64,000 bases of DNA. Origin: Pseudomonas sp. 10S4. GTDB lineage: Bacteria; Pseudomonadota; Gammaproteobacteria; Pseudomonadales; Pseudomonadaceae. Numbering within the stretch: the first letter of the stretch is position 1; the number at the start of each line of letters is the position of its first letter. The stretch spans positions 2,852,001 through 2,916,000 of the forward strand of contig NZ_CP133774.1 of the NCBI RefSeq assembly GCF_034344865.1, given 5' to 3'. Shown piece after piece: positions 20,447 through 28,600 of the stretch. The notes beneath the pieces are model-generated. The model did not search any database. It was not told the DNA's origin and worked only from the letters and a program-made list of their open reading frames with translations. The position numbers and the translations under genes are program-made.

Positions 20447-21478
20447 ATGTCATCGCATCCCTTGACCATTGTTTCCGGTGCTCAAATCGCCACGTTAATG
20501 CCCTCGTTGCGCAGGGATATTCTGAAATTGGTTGAAAACACCTACCTGCAACACGATGCGGGGCTGACTAACAATCCCGACAGCTATTTTCTTCGATTTG
20601 CGGATCGTCAGTCGGATCGAATCATTGCCTTACCGGCAGCCATTTCCAACGATTCACCCATCTCCGGCATCAAGTGGATCGCCAGCTATCCCCAAAATAT
20701 TGAACGCAATCTGCAGCGGGCCTCCGCCGTGCTGTTGTTGAATGATTACGAAACGGGATACCCGGTAGCGTGTCTGGAAGCCTCGCAAATCAGTGCCGCC
20801 CGCACCGCGGCTTCTGCGGTCGTCGCCGCCAGGGCATTGAAGGCTGATCCCGAGGCCCCCGCAAGAATCACGTTTGTAGGGGCCGGTGTCATTTCGCGGG
20901 CGATCTTCGACTTCTTTATGGCTGACGGCTGGACGTTCGAGCAGATCACCGTGTGTGATCTTGATGCTCAATCGGCTCAGGAGCTTTGTCGCCATGTTCA
21001 GGCGAACGGTTCCCCAAACGCCCTGTTCATTGGTGATGTGACATCCGCAATCAACTCGGCCGATATTGTTGTATTCGCCACCAATGCGGGTGAACCCTAC
21101 GTTTCGGGCGGCGATGTCTTTGCACCGGGGCAGATCATTCTCAACGTCTCGCTGCGCGATATCAGTCCAGACATTATCTGGCAGGCCTTCAACATTTTTG
21201 ATGATGTTGAGCACTGCATGAAAGCCAATACGTCACCCCATCTGGCAGAGCAGAAGTACGGCGATCGTTCTTTTGTAAATGGAACGCTCGCCAGCATTCT
21301 GACCAGTCCGGAACAGATCGATCGTACCCGTCCATTGATTTTTTCACCTTTCGGGCTAGGTGTTCTGGACCTCGTGGTCGGCAAGTTATTCGTCGAAAGA
21401 TGTCTGGAAACGGGTGGCTACACCAACATCCCGGATTTCATTCCCGACACGCGGCGTTGGGCGGCTGCCAACGGCTGA
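20447..21478 (+). CDS. SbnB-like dehydrogenase for 2,3-diaminopropionate synthesis
   Basis: A 343-residue member of the ornithine cyclodeaminase / mu-crystallin fold. SbnB oxidises the SbnA product with NAD+, releasing L-2,3-diaminopropionate and 2-oxoglutarate. Visible are GIKWIASYPQNIERN and LNDYETGYPVACLEAS in the substrate region, the NAD fold FVGAGVISRAIFDFF (about residue 142), TNAGEPYV, LRDISPDII and a C-terminal FSPFGLGVLDL. Length matches SbnB. With the SbnA-like gene it forms a complete two-enzyme route, strongly implying that the final peptide contains or derives from diaminopropionate. Confidence 0.88.
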   Translation: MSSHPLTIVSGAQIATLMPSLRRDILKLVENTYLQHDAGLTNNPDSYFLRFADRQSDRIIALPAAISNDSPISGIKWIASYPQNIERNLQRASAVLLLNDYETGYPVACLEASQISAARTAASAVVAARALKADPEAPARITFVGAGVISRAIFDFFMADGWTFEQITVCDLDAQSAQELCRHVQANGSPNALFIGDVTSAINSADIVVFATNAGEPYVSGGDVFAPGQIILNVSLRDISPDIIWQAFNIFDDVEHCMKANTSPHLAEQKYGDRSFVNGTLASILTSPEQIDRTRPLIFSPFGLGVLDLVVGKLFVERCLETGGYTNIPDFIPDTRRWAAANG

Positions 21479-21534
21479 GTAATCACTCGCAGAGTCGGCG
21501 AGCCTTCGTCATCCATTCCAGGGAGGAGTGACCG

Positions 21535-23792
21535 ATGCAAAATAAAAAATGCATGATCATCGGCTTCAACGATTTCTCGTTTGAAGAATACTGCCAGATG
21601 CTTGATCAACTTGGGCCGCAAGCCGCGGCAAAGCGCGATTTGCGTCTGGCGTTTGTGAATTACGAAGGCTCACGCTGCCATGCGCTGGGCGTCCTTAACA
21701 AAACCCGCAAGATGCAAAGTCTGACCGACTTGAACCTCAACAACGCCGATTTTCTTTGGCCCGTTGTGATGGTGTTAGGTTCCTACCTTGAAAAGCACGG
21801 TATCGCTTTTGACTATGTGAATCTTTTTCAGAGCGAAAAAGACGTCCTTGCACAAAAGTTGGCGTGCGGTGTGATCAATACCGTTGTCATCACGACAACC
21901 CTTTATGTCATGCCGCACCCTGTGCAGGAAATCGTCGACTTTGTTCGAGCAAACGCGCCCGATGTACAGATCATCATTGGAGGGCCTTATATCAGCGGTC
22001 TGTTCAAGGCCCATGAGCCTGACATGCTGGGTGACTATCTCAGCGTCCTTGGCGGCGATATCTACATCAACAGCAATGAAGGCGAGGACACGCTTCGGCA
22101 AGTGCTTGAGGCGATCAACGATAACCGCCCGGTTACGGGGTTGAGTCGCACGGCGGTGCTGGACGGCGAGGACTGGGTATTTGGGCCGGATGAGCCGGAA
22201 TACAACGAGCTCAAAGAAAACTTCATCAACTACACACTGTTCCAGCCTCGCGGCATCGGGCGTTTTCTGTCCACGCGTACGGCCAAGTCCTGCCCTTACG
22301 CCTGTGCTTTCTGCGGATTTCCTCAGCGGGCCGGTAAATACCGCTACCTGTCCACCAGCGATGTAGAGCGTGAGCTGGATGCGATCAAGGCAATCGGTAC
22401 AGTGGATACACTCACTTTCCTGGATGACACATTCAATGTGCCCAAGCAGCGGTTCCGGGAAATCATGCAGATGATGATCGACAACAAATACAACTTTAAA
22501 TGGAATTCGTTTTACCGCTCTGATCAGGGCGATCCGCAGACCATTGAGCTCATGGCGCGGGCAGGTTGTGAAGGGGTGTTTCTGGGGATCGAGTCAGCCT
22601 CCGACAAGATGCTCGCGTTGATGCGCAAGACCTCACGCAGAAAGAATTATGAGCAGGCCATTACTTCATTCAGGTCTGTGGGCATAGCGACTCACGCGTC
22701 CTTCATCATCGGGTTTCCAGGGGAAACCTTTGAGACGGCGCAGGAGAGCCTGGATTTCATCGAGGTATTTCAGCCGGACACCTTCCGTGCACAGGTGTGG
22801 TACTGCGATCCGCTGACTCCTATCTGGAATGATCGCGAAAAGTACGGGATCACAGGATCGGGTTTTGACTGGTCTCACGATACGATGAACAGCGAGTTGG
22901 CGGCTTCCATCACCGAGCGGTTTTTCCTCACCGCTGAAAAGTCGACTTGGTTGCCACAATTTGGCTTTGAGCAGTGGAGTTTGTTTTATCTACGACGGTT
23001 AGGGATGGCGCAGGAGAATATTCTCGGTTATCTGGATGGCTTCAATGCGGCGGTGAAACATCAACTGTTGCATGGGGACGATGCGACTCTGCCTGACTCG
23101 ATCAGCGACCGACTCAATTTCAGTGCGACACTGCCGCCGCAGAGCCCGCCGGTCGCGTTGGGCAACCTGTCCATGGAGTCGGCCGCGCACTTCAAGCTTG
23201 CCGAGGTGAGTCTGCGGGCCGCCGCAGCGTGGCTGGCCCCTGAGAACAGCGGCCCAATGTTCGTGCAGACAGGCGAGCAGACCCAGACGCTTCTGAAACC
23301 ACTGGAGAGTTTCGTCACTGGCCCTGACCAGGAAGTCGCGTGGATCGTGGCATTTTTGAAGCATGCGTCAAAGGTTCTGGGCGATGGACGCTTTCTTTTG
23401 CAGTACGTTGCCCAAGAGGGAGCAAAGCTGATTGCGATTGAAGATATGGCGGGATGCAGTGACCAGGTTCTTTATGAGAGGACAGTGACTTCGCTTGCTC
23501 AATCGCCCTTGCTCAGCAGCCACGAAAACTATGTGCTCTCACGCAATTCGCGGTTGTGTGCCACGGGCATCGATCTACGTCAGCCTGTGCTCAGGGTTTT
23601 CGCCTGTGAGGTGCCTGACTACCATTACTCGGACACCGGTCTTTATATGCATCTGGTCCTGGCAAGCTCCAAACACGGGGGGCGTACTCCCGTGTGCTTA
23701 CCAATTTCATCCAGTGGATGGAGGATTTCCCGGCAGTGAGCACTAGGAACGACCGGCAAGTCGCTGAACAGGCGGTGTTCATCCGAGTGTAA
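21535..23792 (+). CDS. B12-binding radical SAM protein, PhpK-like (probable methyltransferase)
   Basis: About 752 residues if a 3' frame break is repaired. The N-terminal block (MIIGFNDFSFEEYCQML) resembles the extended start of PhpK-type enzymes. A Rossmann-like cobalamin region (about residues 60-200, with IIIGGPYISG) has no canonical DxHxxG. The radical SAM core has SCPYACAFCGF (CxxxCxxC, about residue 252), FLDDTF, GCEGVFLGIES and SFIIGFPGET. A C-terminal region of some 250 residues follows. Such enzymes methylate unactivated carbon or phosphinate phosphorus. The uninterrupted frame stops at 23,739 after an odd tail; one extra C at 23,689-23,691 would give RVLTNFIQWMEDFPAVS and stop at 23,792. 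Start ATG 21535 has GGGAGGAG upstream. It is the last gene of the operon. Confidence 0.82.
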
Positions 23793-23818
23793 TAAAGCGC
23801 GAACACGTACGCCTACAT

Positions 23819-23857
23819 AACGAGGGGAGTGCCCATTTCACTCAGGCATTCCCCGTT
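23819..23857 (+). terminator. hairpin ending the biosynthetic operon
   Basis: AACGAGGGGAGTGCC pairs with GGCATTCCCCGTT around an 11-base loop, just after the radical SAM gene. The T-run is poor. It separates the convergent DUF2087 gene and may act in both directions. Confidence 0.6.
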
Positions 23858-23876
23858 CTGTTGAAAGGTTGTCCGG

Positions 23877-24308
23877 TCAGTTTTGCAGTGCTGCTTTCTT
23901 TCGCTCCTCGCGGTCGCGAGCAGCCAACAGCAGTTGTTCGGCAATACGGGTTTCAATGCGTTCTTCGATGAGCCGAATGAACAGCGCATTAGTCGCCAGG
24001 GCAGGTTCGAGTTCGTAATCGCGACCGTTTGGGTCTCGCACCCAATAACGGGCGTCGATCAGGGTACGTCGCAGCTCGACGACATCGCTTCTTAGCATCG
24101 GCGCGAACTGTGTTCTCCAATGATCCAGCGCTGCTGTAGCTTTACGTTCGTTGTAGAGTTTGCCAGGCGTCAGAGCCGTGCTGACGTAAAGCAACATGAC
24201 GGCAAGTTCCTGACGGTTGAGCCGCCCTAGCGTCAGGCCGTTTTTCCTGCACAAACGCGTCAGTGTCTCGACATACTGATCAAAATCGGTCGGAAGTTCC
24301 TTGTCCAA
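23877..24308 (-). CDS. DUF2087-domain protein
   Basis: A 143-residue basic protein. LYNERKATAALDHW, then VELRRTLIDARYWVRDPNGRDYEL is the DUF2087 pattern, found in putative transcription regulators. I chose TTG 24308 because GGGGAGC lies about eight bases upstream and family resemblance covers the protein from there; a longer frame to 24,560 runs through the terminator and REP and is not credible. It converges on the biosynthetic operon. Since it lies inside the flanking repeats it may have arrived with the island and could be its regulator, but there is no direct evidence. Confidence 0.65.
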   Translation of the reverse strand: MDKELPTDFDQYVETLTRLCRKNGLTLGRLNRQELAVMLLYVSTALTPGKLYNERKATAALDHWRTQFAPMLRSDVVELRRTLIDARYWVRDPNGRDYELEPALATNALFIRLIEERIETRIAEQLLLAARDREERKKAALQN

Positions 24309-24444
24309 TTTCTTGCTCCCCAAGTCTGAAGTATCACGCCGCTTATCGTGGTGAAGCGCTTTGCGCTTGCACCCGTATAACCGGTGTATGTTTGATGCAG
24401 TTAGCGCTCCTATGCCTGACGGTAATAGAAAACGATGTTCGATA

Positions 24445-24535
24445 AAAGTAACCCCTTCCACCTGACTGATGCGCAATCGAGGTAGAAGGGGTTTGGACAG
24501 CTGGTCAGAAACACCACGAACCCTGTGGGAGCGGG
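24445..24535. repeat. right flanking direct repeat (intact copy) with terminator
   Basis: AACCCCTTCCACCT (24,450-24,463) pairs with AGGTAGAAGGGGTT (24,480-24,493), followed by TTTGGACAGCTGGTCAGAAA. The same series occurs at 6,912-7,000. On the minus strand the stem is followed by ACTTTTATC, so it also terminates dppF transcription. Confidence 0.8.
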
Positions 24536-24630
24536 CTTGCTCGCGAAAGCGGTGTGTCATTCAACAGTGAGGTCGACTGACACGCCCTCTTCGCGAGCAA
24601 GTCGGATCGCCGCACTGCCGCTCCCACATT
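24524..24630. repeat. REPIN downstream of dppF
   Basis: GTGGGAGCGGGCTTGCTCGC is followed by GAAAGCGGTGTGTCATTCAAC and then the inverted partner. The inverted half is interrupted by about 20 extra bases (GTCGGATCGCCGCACTGCC). The internal loop is nearly the same as that of the IS-split REPIN at 5.45 kb. Confidence 0.8.
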
Positions 24631-24631
24631 T

Positions 24632-25612
24632 TTATGCCGCGCCGTCGAGGAACTGCTCGGCGTAATGGCAAGCCACCTGGCGGCTGTCGAGCAGGCGCAG
24701 GGCCGGCTCTTCGGTGCTGCAGCGCTCGGTGGCGTACGGGCAGCGCTTGTGGAAAGCGCAGCCGGACGGTGGGTTCAGCGGGTTGGGCAATTCGCCGACG
24801 ATCTTGATTTTCGGCTTGTTCGGGTCCGGGTGAATGGTCGGGGTGGCCGACAGCAACGCCTGGGTGTACGGGTGCAGCGGACGCTGATAGATGTCGTTCT
24901 TCGGGCCCATTTCCACCGGGCGACCGAGGTACATCACCATCACGTCATCGGCCACGTGCTGGACGACCGCCAGGTTGTGGGAGATGAACACGTAGGCGGT
25001 GTTGAACTCTTGCTGCAAATCCATGAACAGGTTCAGCACCTGCGCCTGGATCGACACGTCCAGCGCGGAGGTCGGTTCGTCCGCCACCAGCACTTTCGGT
25101 TGCAGCATCATGGCGCGCGCCAGGGCGATCCGCTGGCGCTGACCGCCGGAGAACATGTGCGGATAACGCTGGTAGTGCTCAGGACGCAAGCCCACCTGCT
25201 TCATCATCGCCTGGACTTTCTCGCGACGTTCGGCGGCCGACAGGTTGGTGTTGATCAGCAGCGGCTCGCCGAGCTGGTCACCGACCTTCTGTCGTGGGTT
25301 CAACGAGGCGTACGGGCTCTGGAACACCATCTGCACGTCTTTACGCAGTTGCTTGCGCTGAGCCTTGTCAGCGCCGGTCACTTCTTGCCCGGCGATTTTC
25401 AAGGAACCGGAGGACGGCTCTTCGATCAGTGTCAGGGCACGGGCCAGAGTGGATTTGCCGCAACCCGATTCGCCTACAACGGCGAGGGTCTTGCCGGCTT
25501 CCAGTTCGAACGACACACCGTTAAGCGCGCGAACCAGCGCATGGCCCTTGAACAGGCCGCGGGACACTTCGTAATGACGGGTCAGGTCGCGGGCGGTAAG
25601 TACGACGGCCAT
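24632..25612 (-). CDS. dppF: dipeptide ABC transporter ATP-binding protein DppF
   Basis: A 326-residue ATPase. Walker A GESGCGKST (about residue 48), signature SGGQRQRIALARAM, Walker B VLVADEPTSALD, and the oligopeptide/dipeptide C-terminal extension with HPYTQALLSA and CAFHKRCPYA (the Fe-S-like cysteine cluster of this family). Its ATG shares a base with the dppD stop (TAATG). It powers the DppBC channel with DppD. Its 5' end is duplicated as a remnant at 7.04-7.18 kb. Confidence 0.95.
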   Translation of the reverse strand: MAVVLTARDLTRHYEVSRGLFKGHALVRALNGVSFELEAGKTLAVVGESGCGKSTLARALTLIEEPSSGSLKIAGQEVTGADKAQRKQLRKDVQMVFQSPYASLNPRQKVGDQLGEPLLINTNLSAAERREKVQAMMKQVGLRPEHYQRYPHMFSGGQRQRIALARAMMLQPKVLVADEPTSALDVSIQAQVLNLFMDLQQEFNTAYVFISHNLAVVQHVADDVMVMYLGRPVEMGPKNDIYQRPLHPYTQALLSATPTIHPDPNKPKIKIVGELPNPLNPPSGCAFHKRCPYATERCSTEEPALRLLDSRQVACHYAEQFLDGAA

Positions 25613-26580
25613 TACGCCACCTCCTGATTCAGCGGGTAGAAGCAGCGGGCGAGGCTGTTGCTTTTCGGGTCAAGGCCAGGACGCTGTGCGCGGCAGGAAT
25701 CCTGCACGTACGGGCAACGCGGCGATAGCAGGCAACCCTGCGGGCGGTCGTAGCGACCGGGAACGATGCCCGGCAGCGTGGCCAGACGCGTGGCGCCGAG
25801 GCTGTGTTCCGGAATCGCCTTGAGCAGCGCTTCGCTGTACGGGTGCGCCGGAATGTCGAACAGTTGTGGCACTTGACCGACTTCGACCGCTTGGCCGGCG
25901 TACATCACGCACACACGCTGGGCGGTTTCGGCCACGACCGCGAGGTCGTGAGTGATCAGCACCAGGCCCATGTTCTGCTCTTTTTGCAGGGCCAACAGCA
26001 GGTCCATGATCTGGGCCTGAATGGTCACGTCGAGTGCAGTGGTCGGTTCGTCGGCGATCAACAGTTTCGGTTCGCCGGCAATCGCCATGGCGATTGCAAC
26101 ACGCTGGCTCATACCGCCCGACAATTGATGCGGGTAGGCCTCCATACGGCTGGCGGCCCCCGGGATTTCAACTTTTTCCAGGAGCTCGATGGCACGCTTG
26201 CGCGCTTGCTTGCTGGACATTTTCAGGTGCAGGCGCAGCACTTCTTCGATCTGGAAACCGACGGTGTAGCTCGGGTTCAGCGCGGTCATTGGGTCCTGGA
26301 AGACCATGGCCAGGTCTTTGCCGACGATTTGCCGACGCTGACGGTTGCTGAGCTTGAGCATGTCCTTGCCGTCGAAATTCAGGGCGTCAGCGGTGACGAT
26401 CCCCGGATGTTCGATCAGGCCCATCAGCGCCATCATGGTCACGGACTTGCCGGAACCCGACTCGCCAACGATGGCCAGGACTTCGCCCTTGTCCACGGTA
26501 ATGTCGAGCCCGTCGACCACCGGAACGGCGTTCTTGTCGCCGAAACGAACGTTGAGATTCTTGATTTCTAACAGTGACAT
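25612..26580 (-). CDS. dppD: dipeptide ABC transporter ATP-binding protein DppD
   Basis: A 322-residue ATPase with Walker [10 protein letters not shown], signature [14 protein letters not shown], Walker [13 protein letters not shown] and the C-terminal [10 protein letters not shown] and CLLSPRCPY elements. I set the start at 26,580 ([11 protein letters not shown]) with GGAG upstream; the longer frame overlaps dppC. It is coupled to dppF and lies 10 bases after dppC. Confidence 0.95.
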   Translation of the reverse strand: MSLLEIKNLNVRFGDKNAVPVVDGLDITVDKGEVLAIVGESGSGKSVTMMALMGLIEHPGIVTADALNFDGKDMLKLSNRQRRQIVGKDLAMVFQDPMTALNPSYTVGFQIEEVLRLHLKMSSKQARKRAIELLEKVEIPGAASRMEAYPHQLSGGMSQRVAIAMAIAGEPKLLIADEPTTALDVTIQAQIMDLLLALQKEQNMGLVLITHDLAVVAETAQRVCVMYAGQAVEVGQVPQLFDIPAHPYSEALLKAIPEHSLGATRLATLPGIVPGRYDRPQGCLLSPRCPYVQDSCRAQRPGLDPKSNSLARCFYPLNQEVA

Positions 26581-26590
26581 TTGAATCTCC

Positions 26591-27508
26591 TCAGGCGGCG
26601 TTCTTGAGTTTCGGGTCCAGCGCATCGCGCAGGCCGTCGCCCATCAAGTTGATTGCCAGCACGCTGAGCAAAATGGTCAAACCAGGCAGACTTACCACCC
26701 ACCAGGCGCGTTCGATGTAGTCGCGAGCTGAAGCCAGCATGGTGCCCCACTCAGGGGTTGGCGGTTGGACGCCAAGACCCAGGAAGCCCAGGGCGGCGGC
26801 ATCGAGAATCGCCGAGGAGAAGCTCAAGGTCGCTTGAACGATCAGTGGCGCCATGCAGTTGGGCAGCACAGTGACGAACATCAGGCGTGGCAGGCCGGCA
26901 CCGGCCAGGCGCGCGGCGGTCACGTAGTCGCGGTTCAGTTCGCCCATCACCGCGGCGCGGGTCAGACGAACATAGGACGGCAACGAAACCACGGCGATCG
27001 CAATAATGGTGTTAATCAGGCCAGGGCCGAGGATGGCGACAATCGCCACCGCCAGCAGCAGGGACGGCAGGGCCAGCATGATGTCCATCAGACGCATGAT
27101 GGTCGGGCCGAGCATTTTCGGGAAGAAACCGGCGAACAGACCCAGCAGGATCCCCGGGATCAGCGACATGACAACCGACGACAAGCCGATCAACAGGGAC
27201 AGGCGCGAACCGTTGATCAGCCGCGACAGCAGGTCGCGACCCAGTTCATCGGTACCGAGCAGGAACTGGATGTGCCCACCTTCCAGCCAGGACGGCGGGG
27301 TCAGCAGGAAGTCACGGTATTGCTCGCTCGGGTTGTGCGGGGCAACCCACGGCGCGAAGATCGCGCAGAAAATCACCAGCAGCATGAACATCAGACCGGC
27401 GACGGCGCCTTTGTTCTTGGAGAATGCTTGCCAGAATTCTTTGTACGGAGACGGGTACAGCAGGCTTTGATCGACTGCTACCGCTGGAATTGGAGTGCTC
27501 ATGGTCAT
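26591..27508 (-). CDS. dppC: dipeptide ABC transporter permease DppC
   Basis: About 305 residues, with one N-terminal helix, a periplasmic loop ([15 protein letters not shown], the family motif) and five further helices. The EAA loop is [20 protein letters not shown]. The start is MTM at 27,508 or MST at 27,502; the longest frame overlaps dppB and is not needed. It partners DppB in the inner membrane. Confidence 0.94.
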   Translation of the reverse strand: MTMSTPIPAVAVDQSLLYPSPYKEFWQAFSKNKGAVAGLMFMLLVIFCAIFAPWVAPHNPSEQYRDFLLTPPSWLEGGHIQFLLGTDELGRDLLSRLINGSRLSLLIGLSSVVMSLIPGILLGLFAGFFPKMLGPTIMRLMDIMLALPSLLLAVAIVAILGPGLINTIIAIAVVSLPSYVRLTRAAVMGELNRDYVTAARLAGAGLPRLMFVTVLPNCMAPLIVQATLSFSSAILDAAALGFLGLGVQPPTPEWGTMLASARDYIERAWWVVSLPGLTILLSVLAINLMGDGLRDALDPKLKNAA

Positions 27509-27515
27509 GATGATC

Positions 27516-28526
27516 TCAGCGCTGGTGACGAATGCGTGGGTTGGCAAAGCCGTAGAGGATGTCCACTACGAAGTTGACCAGAATCACCAGGCAGGCGATT
27601 AACAGGATGCCGTTTTGCACCACGGGATAGTCCCGTGCGCCAATGGCTTCGATCAGCCATTTGCCGATGCCGGGCCAGGAGAAGATGGTTTCGGTCAGGA
27701 CCGCACCGGCCAGCAACGTGCCGACTTGCAGGCCAACCACGGTCAGCACCGGAATCAGTGCGTTACGCAGGCCGTGGACGAACACCACGCGAGCCGGCGA
27801 CAGGCCTTTGGCGCGAGCGGTACGGATGTAATCCTCACGCAGCACTTCGAGCATCGACGAACGGGTCATCCGCGCAATAACGGCCAGCGGGATGGTGCCG
27901 AGCACAATGGCCGGCAGGATCAGGTGATGCAGGGCATCGAAGAATGCACCGACGTCATCGGCCAGCAAGGTGTCGATGAGCATGAAGCCGGTGCGCGGCT
28001 CGATGTCATAGAGCAGGTCGATCCGCCCGGACACTGGCGTCCAGCCCAGGGATACCGAGAAGAACATGATCAGGATCAGGCCCCACCAGAAGATAGGCAT
28101 CGAATATCCCGCCAGGGAGATGCCCATCACCCCATGGTCGAACAGGGATCCTCGCTTGAGTGCCGCAATCACCCCGGCCAGAAGGCCCAGGACGCCAGCG
28201 AACAACAGTGCGGCCATGGACAGTTCCAGGGTCGCAGGGAATAGAGAGCTGAACTCGGTCCAGACACTGGTGCGTGTGCGCAGTGATTCGCCAAGGTCGC
28301 CGTGGGCCAACTTGCCGATGTAATCCAGGTATTGGGCATACAGGGGTTTGTTCAGACCTAGGCGTTCCATTGCCTGGGCGTGCATTTCGGGGTCGACCCG
28401 ACGTTCGCCCATCATTACTTCCACGGGGTCGCCCGGAATCATGCGAATCAGTGCGAAAGTCAGCAGGGTGATGCCGAAAAACGTGGGGATCAATAACCCC
28501 AGTCGGCGGGCAATAAAACTAAACAT
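27516..28526 (-). CDS. dppB: dipeptide ABC transporter permease DppB
   Basis: A 336-residue permease with six helices. It starts MFSFIARRLGLLIPTFFGIT, typical of DppB/OppB, and has the EAA region RTARAKGLSPARVVFVHGLRNA. It is the first gene of dppBCDF and lies after a strong hairpin that separates it from the binding-protein gene, so part of its transcription probably comes by read-through. Confidence 0.95.
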   Translation of the reverse strand: MFSFIARRLGLLIPTFFGITLLTFALIRMIPGDPVEVMMGERRVDPEMHAQAMERLGLNKPLYAQYLDYIGKLAHGDLGESLRTRTSVWTEFSSLFPATLELSMAALLFAGVLGLLAGVIAALKRGSLFDHGVMGISLAGYSMPIFWWGLILIMFFSVSLGWTPVSGRIDLLYDIEPRTGFMLIDTLLADDVGAFFDALHHLILPAIVLGTIPLAVIARMTRSSMLEVLREDYIRTARAKGLSPARVVFVHGLRNALIPVLTVVGLQVGTLLAGAVLTETIFSWPGIGKWLIEAIGARDYPVVQNGILLIACLVILVNFVVDILYGFANPRIRHQR

Positions 28527-28562
28527 CTTGTGTGGTACCTCATCAGCCGGTTAGGCGTGCCT

Positions 28563-28586
28563 GGCGTCCCTGGGGTCAGGGACGCC
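28563..28586 (-). terminator. intercistronic hairpin between dppA-like gene and dppB
   Basis: GGCGTCCCTG and CAGGGACGCC form a perfect 10-bp stem with a GGGT loop. No T-run follows on the minus strand, so it probably acts as an attenuator or an mRNA-end stabiliser that keeps binding protein in excess of the permease. Confidence 0.7.
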
Positions 28587-28600
28587 GGGAGTTTTCTTAT

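Noticed and set aside
10277..23792. Pyoverdine or staphyloferrin-type siderophore cluster
   Set aside because: There is no TonB receptor, no hydroxamate or citrate-condensing NIS synthetase, and the exporter is of ABC-2 type; diaminopropionate genes alone do not make it a siderophore locus.
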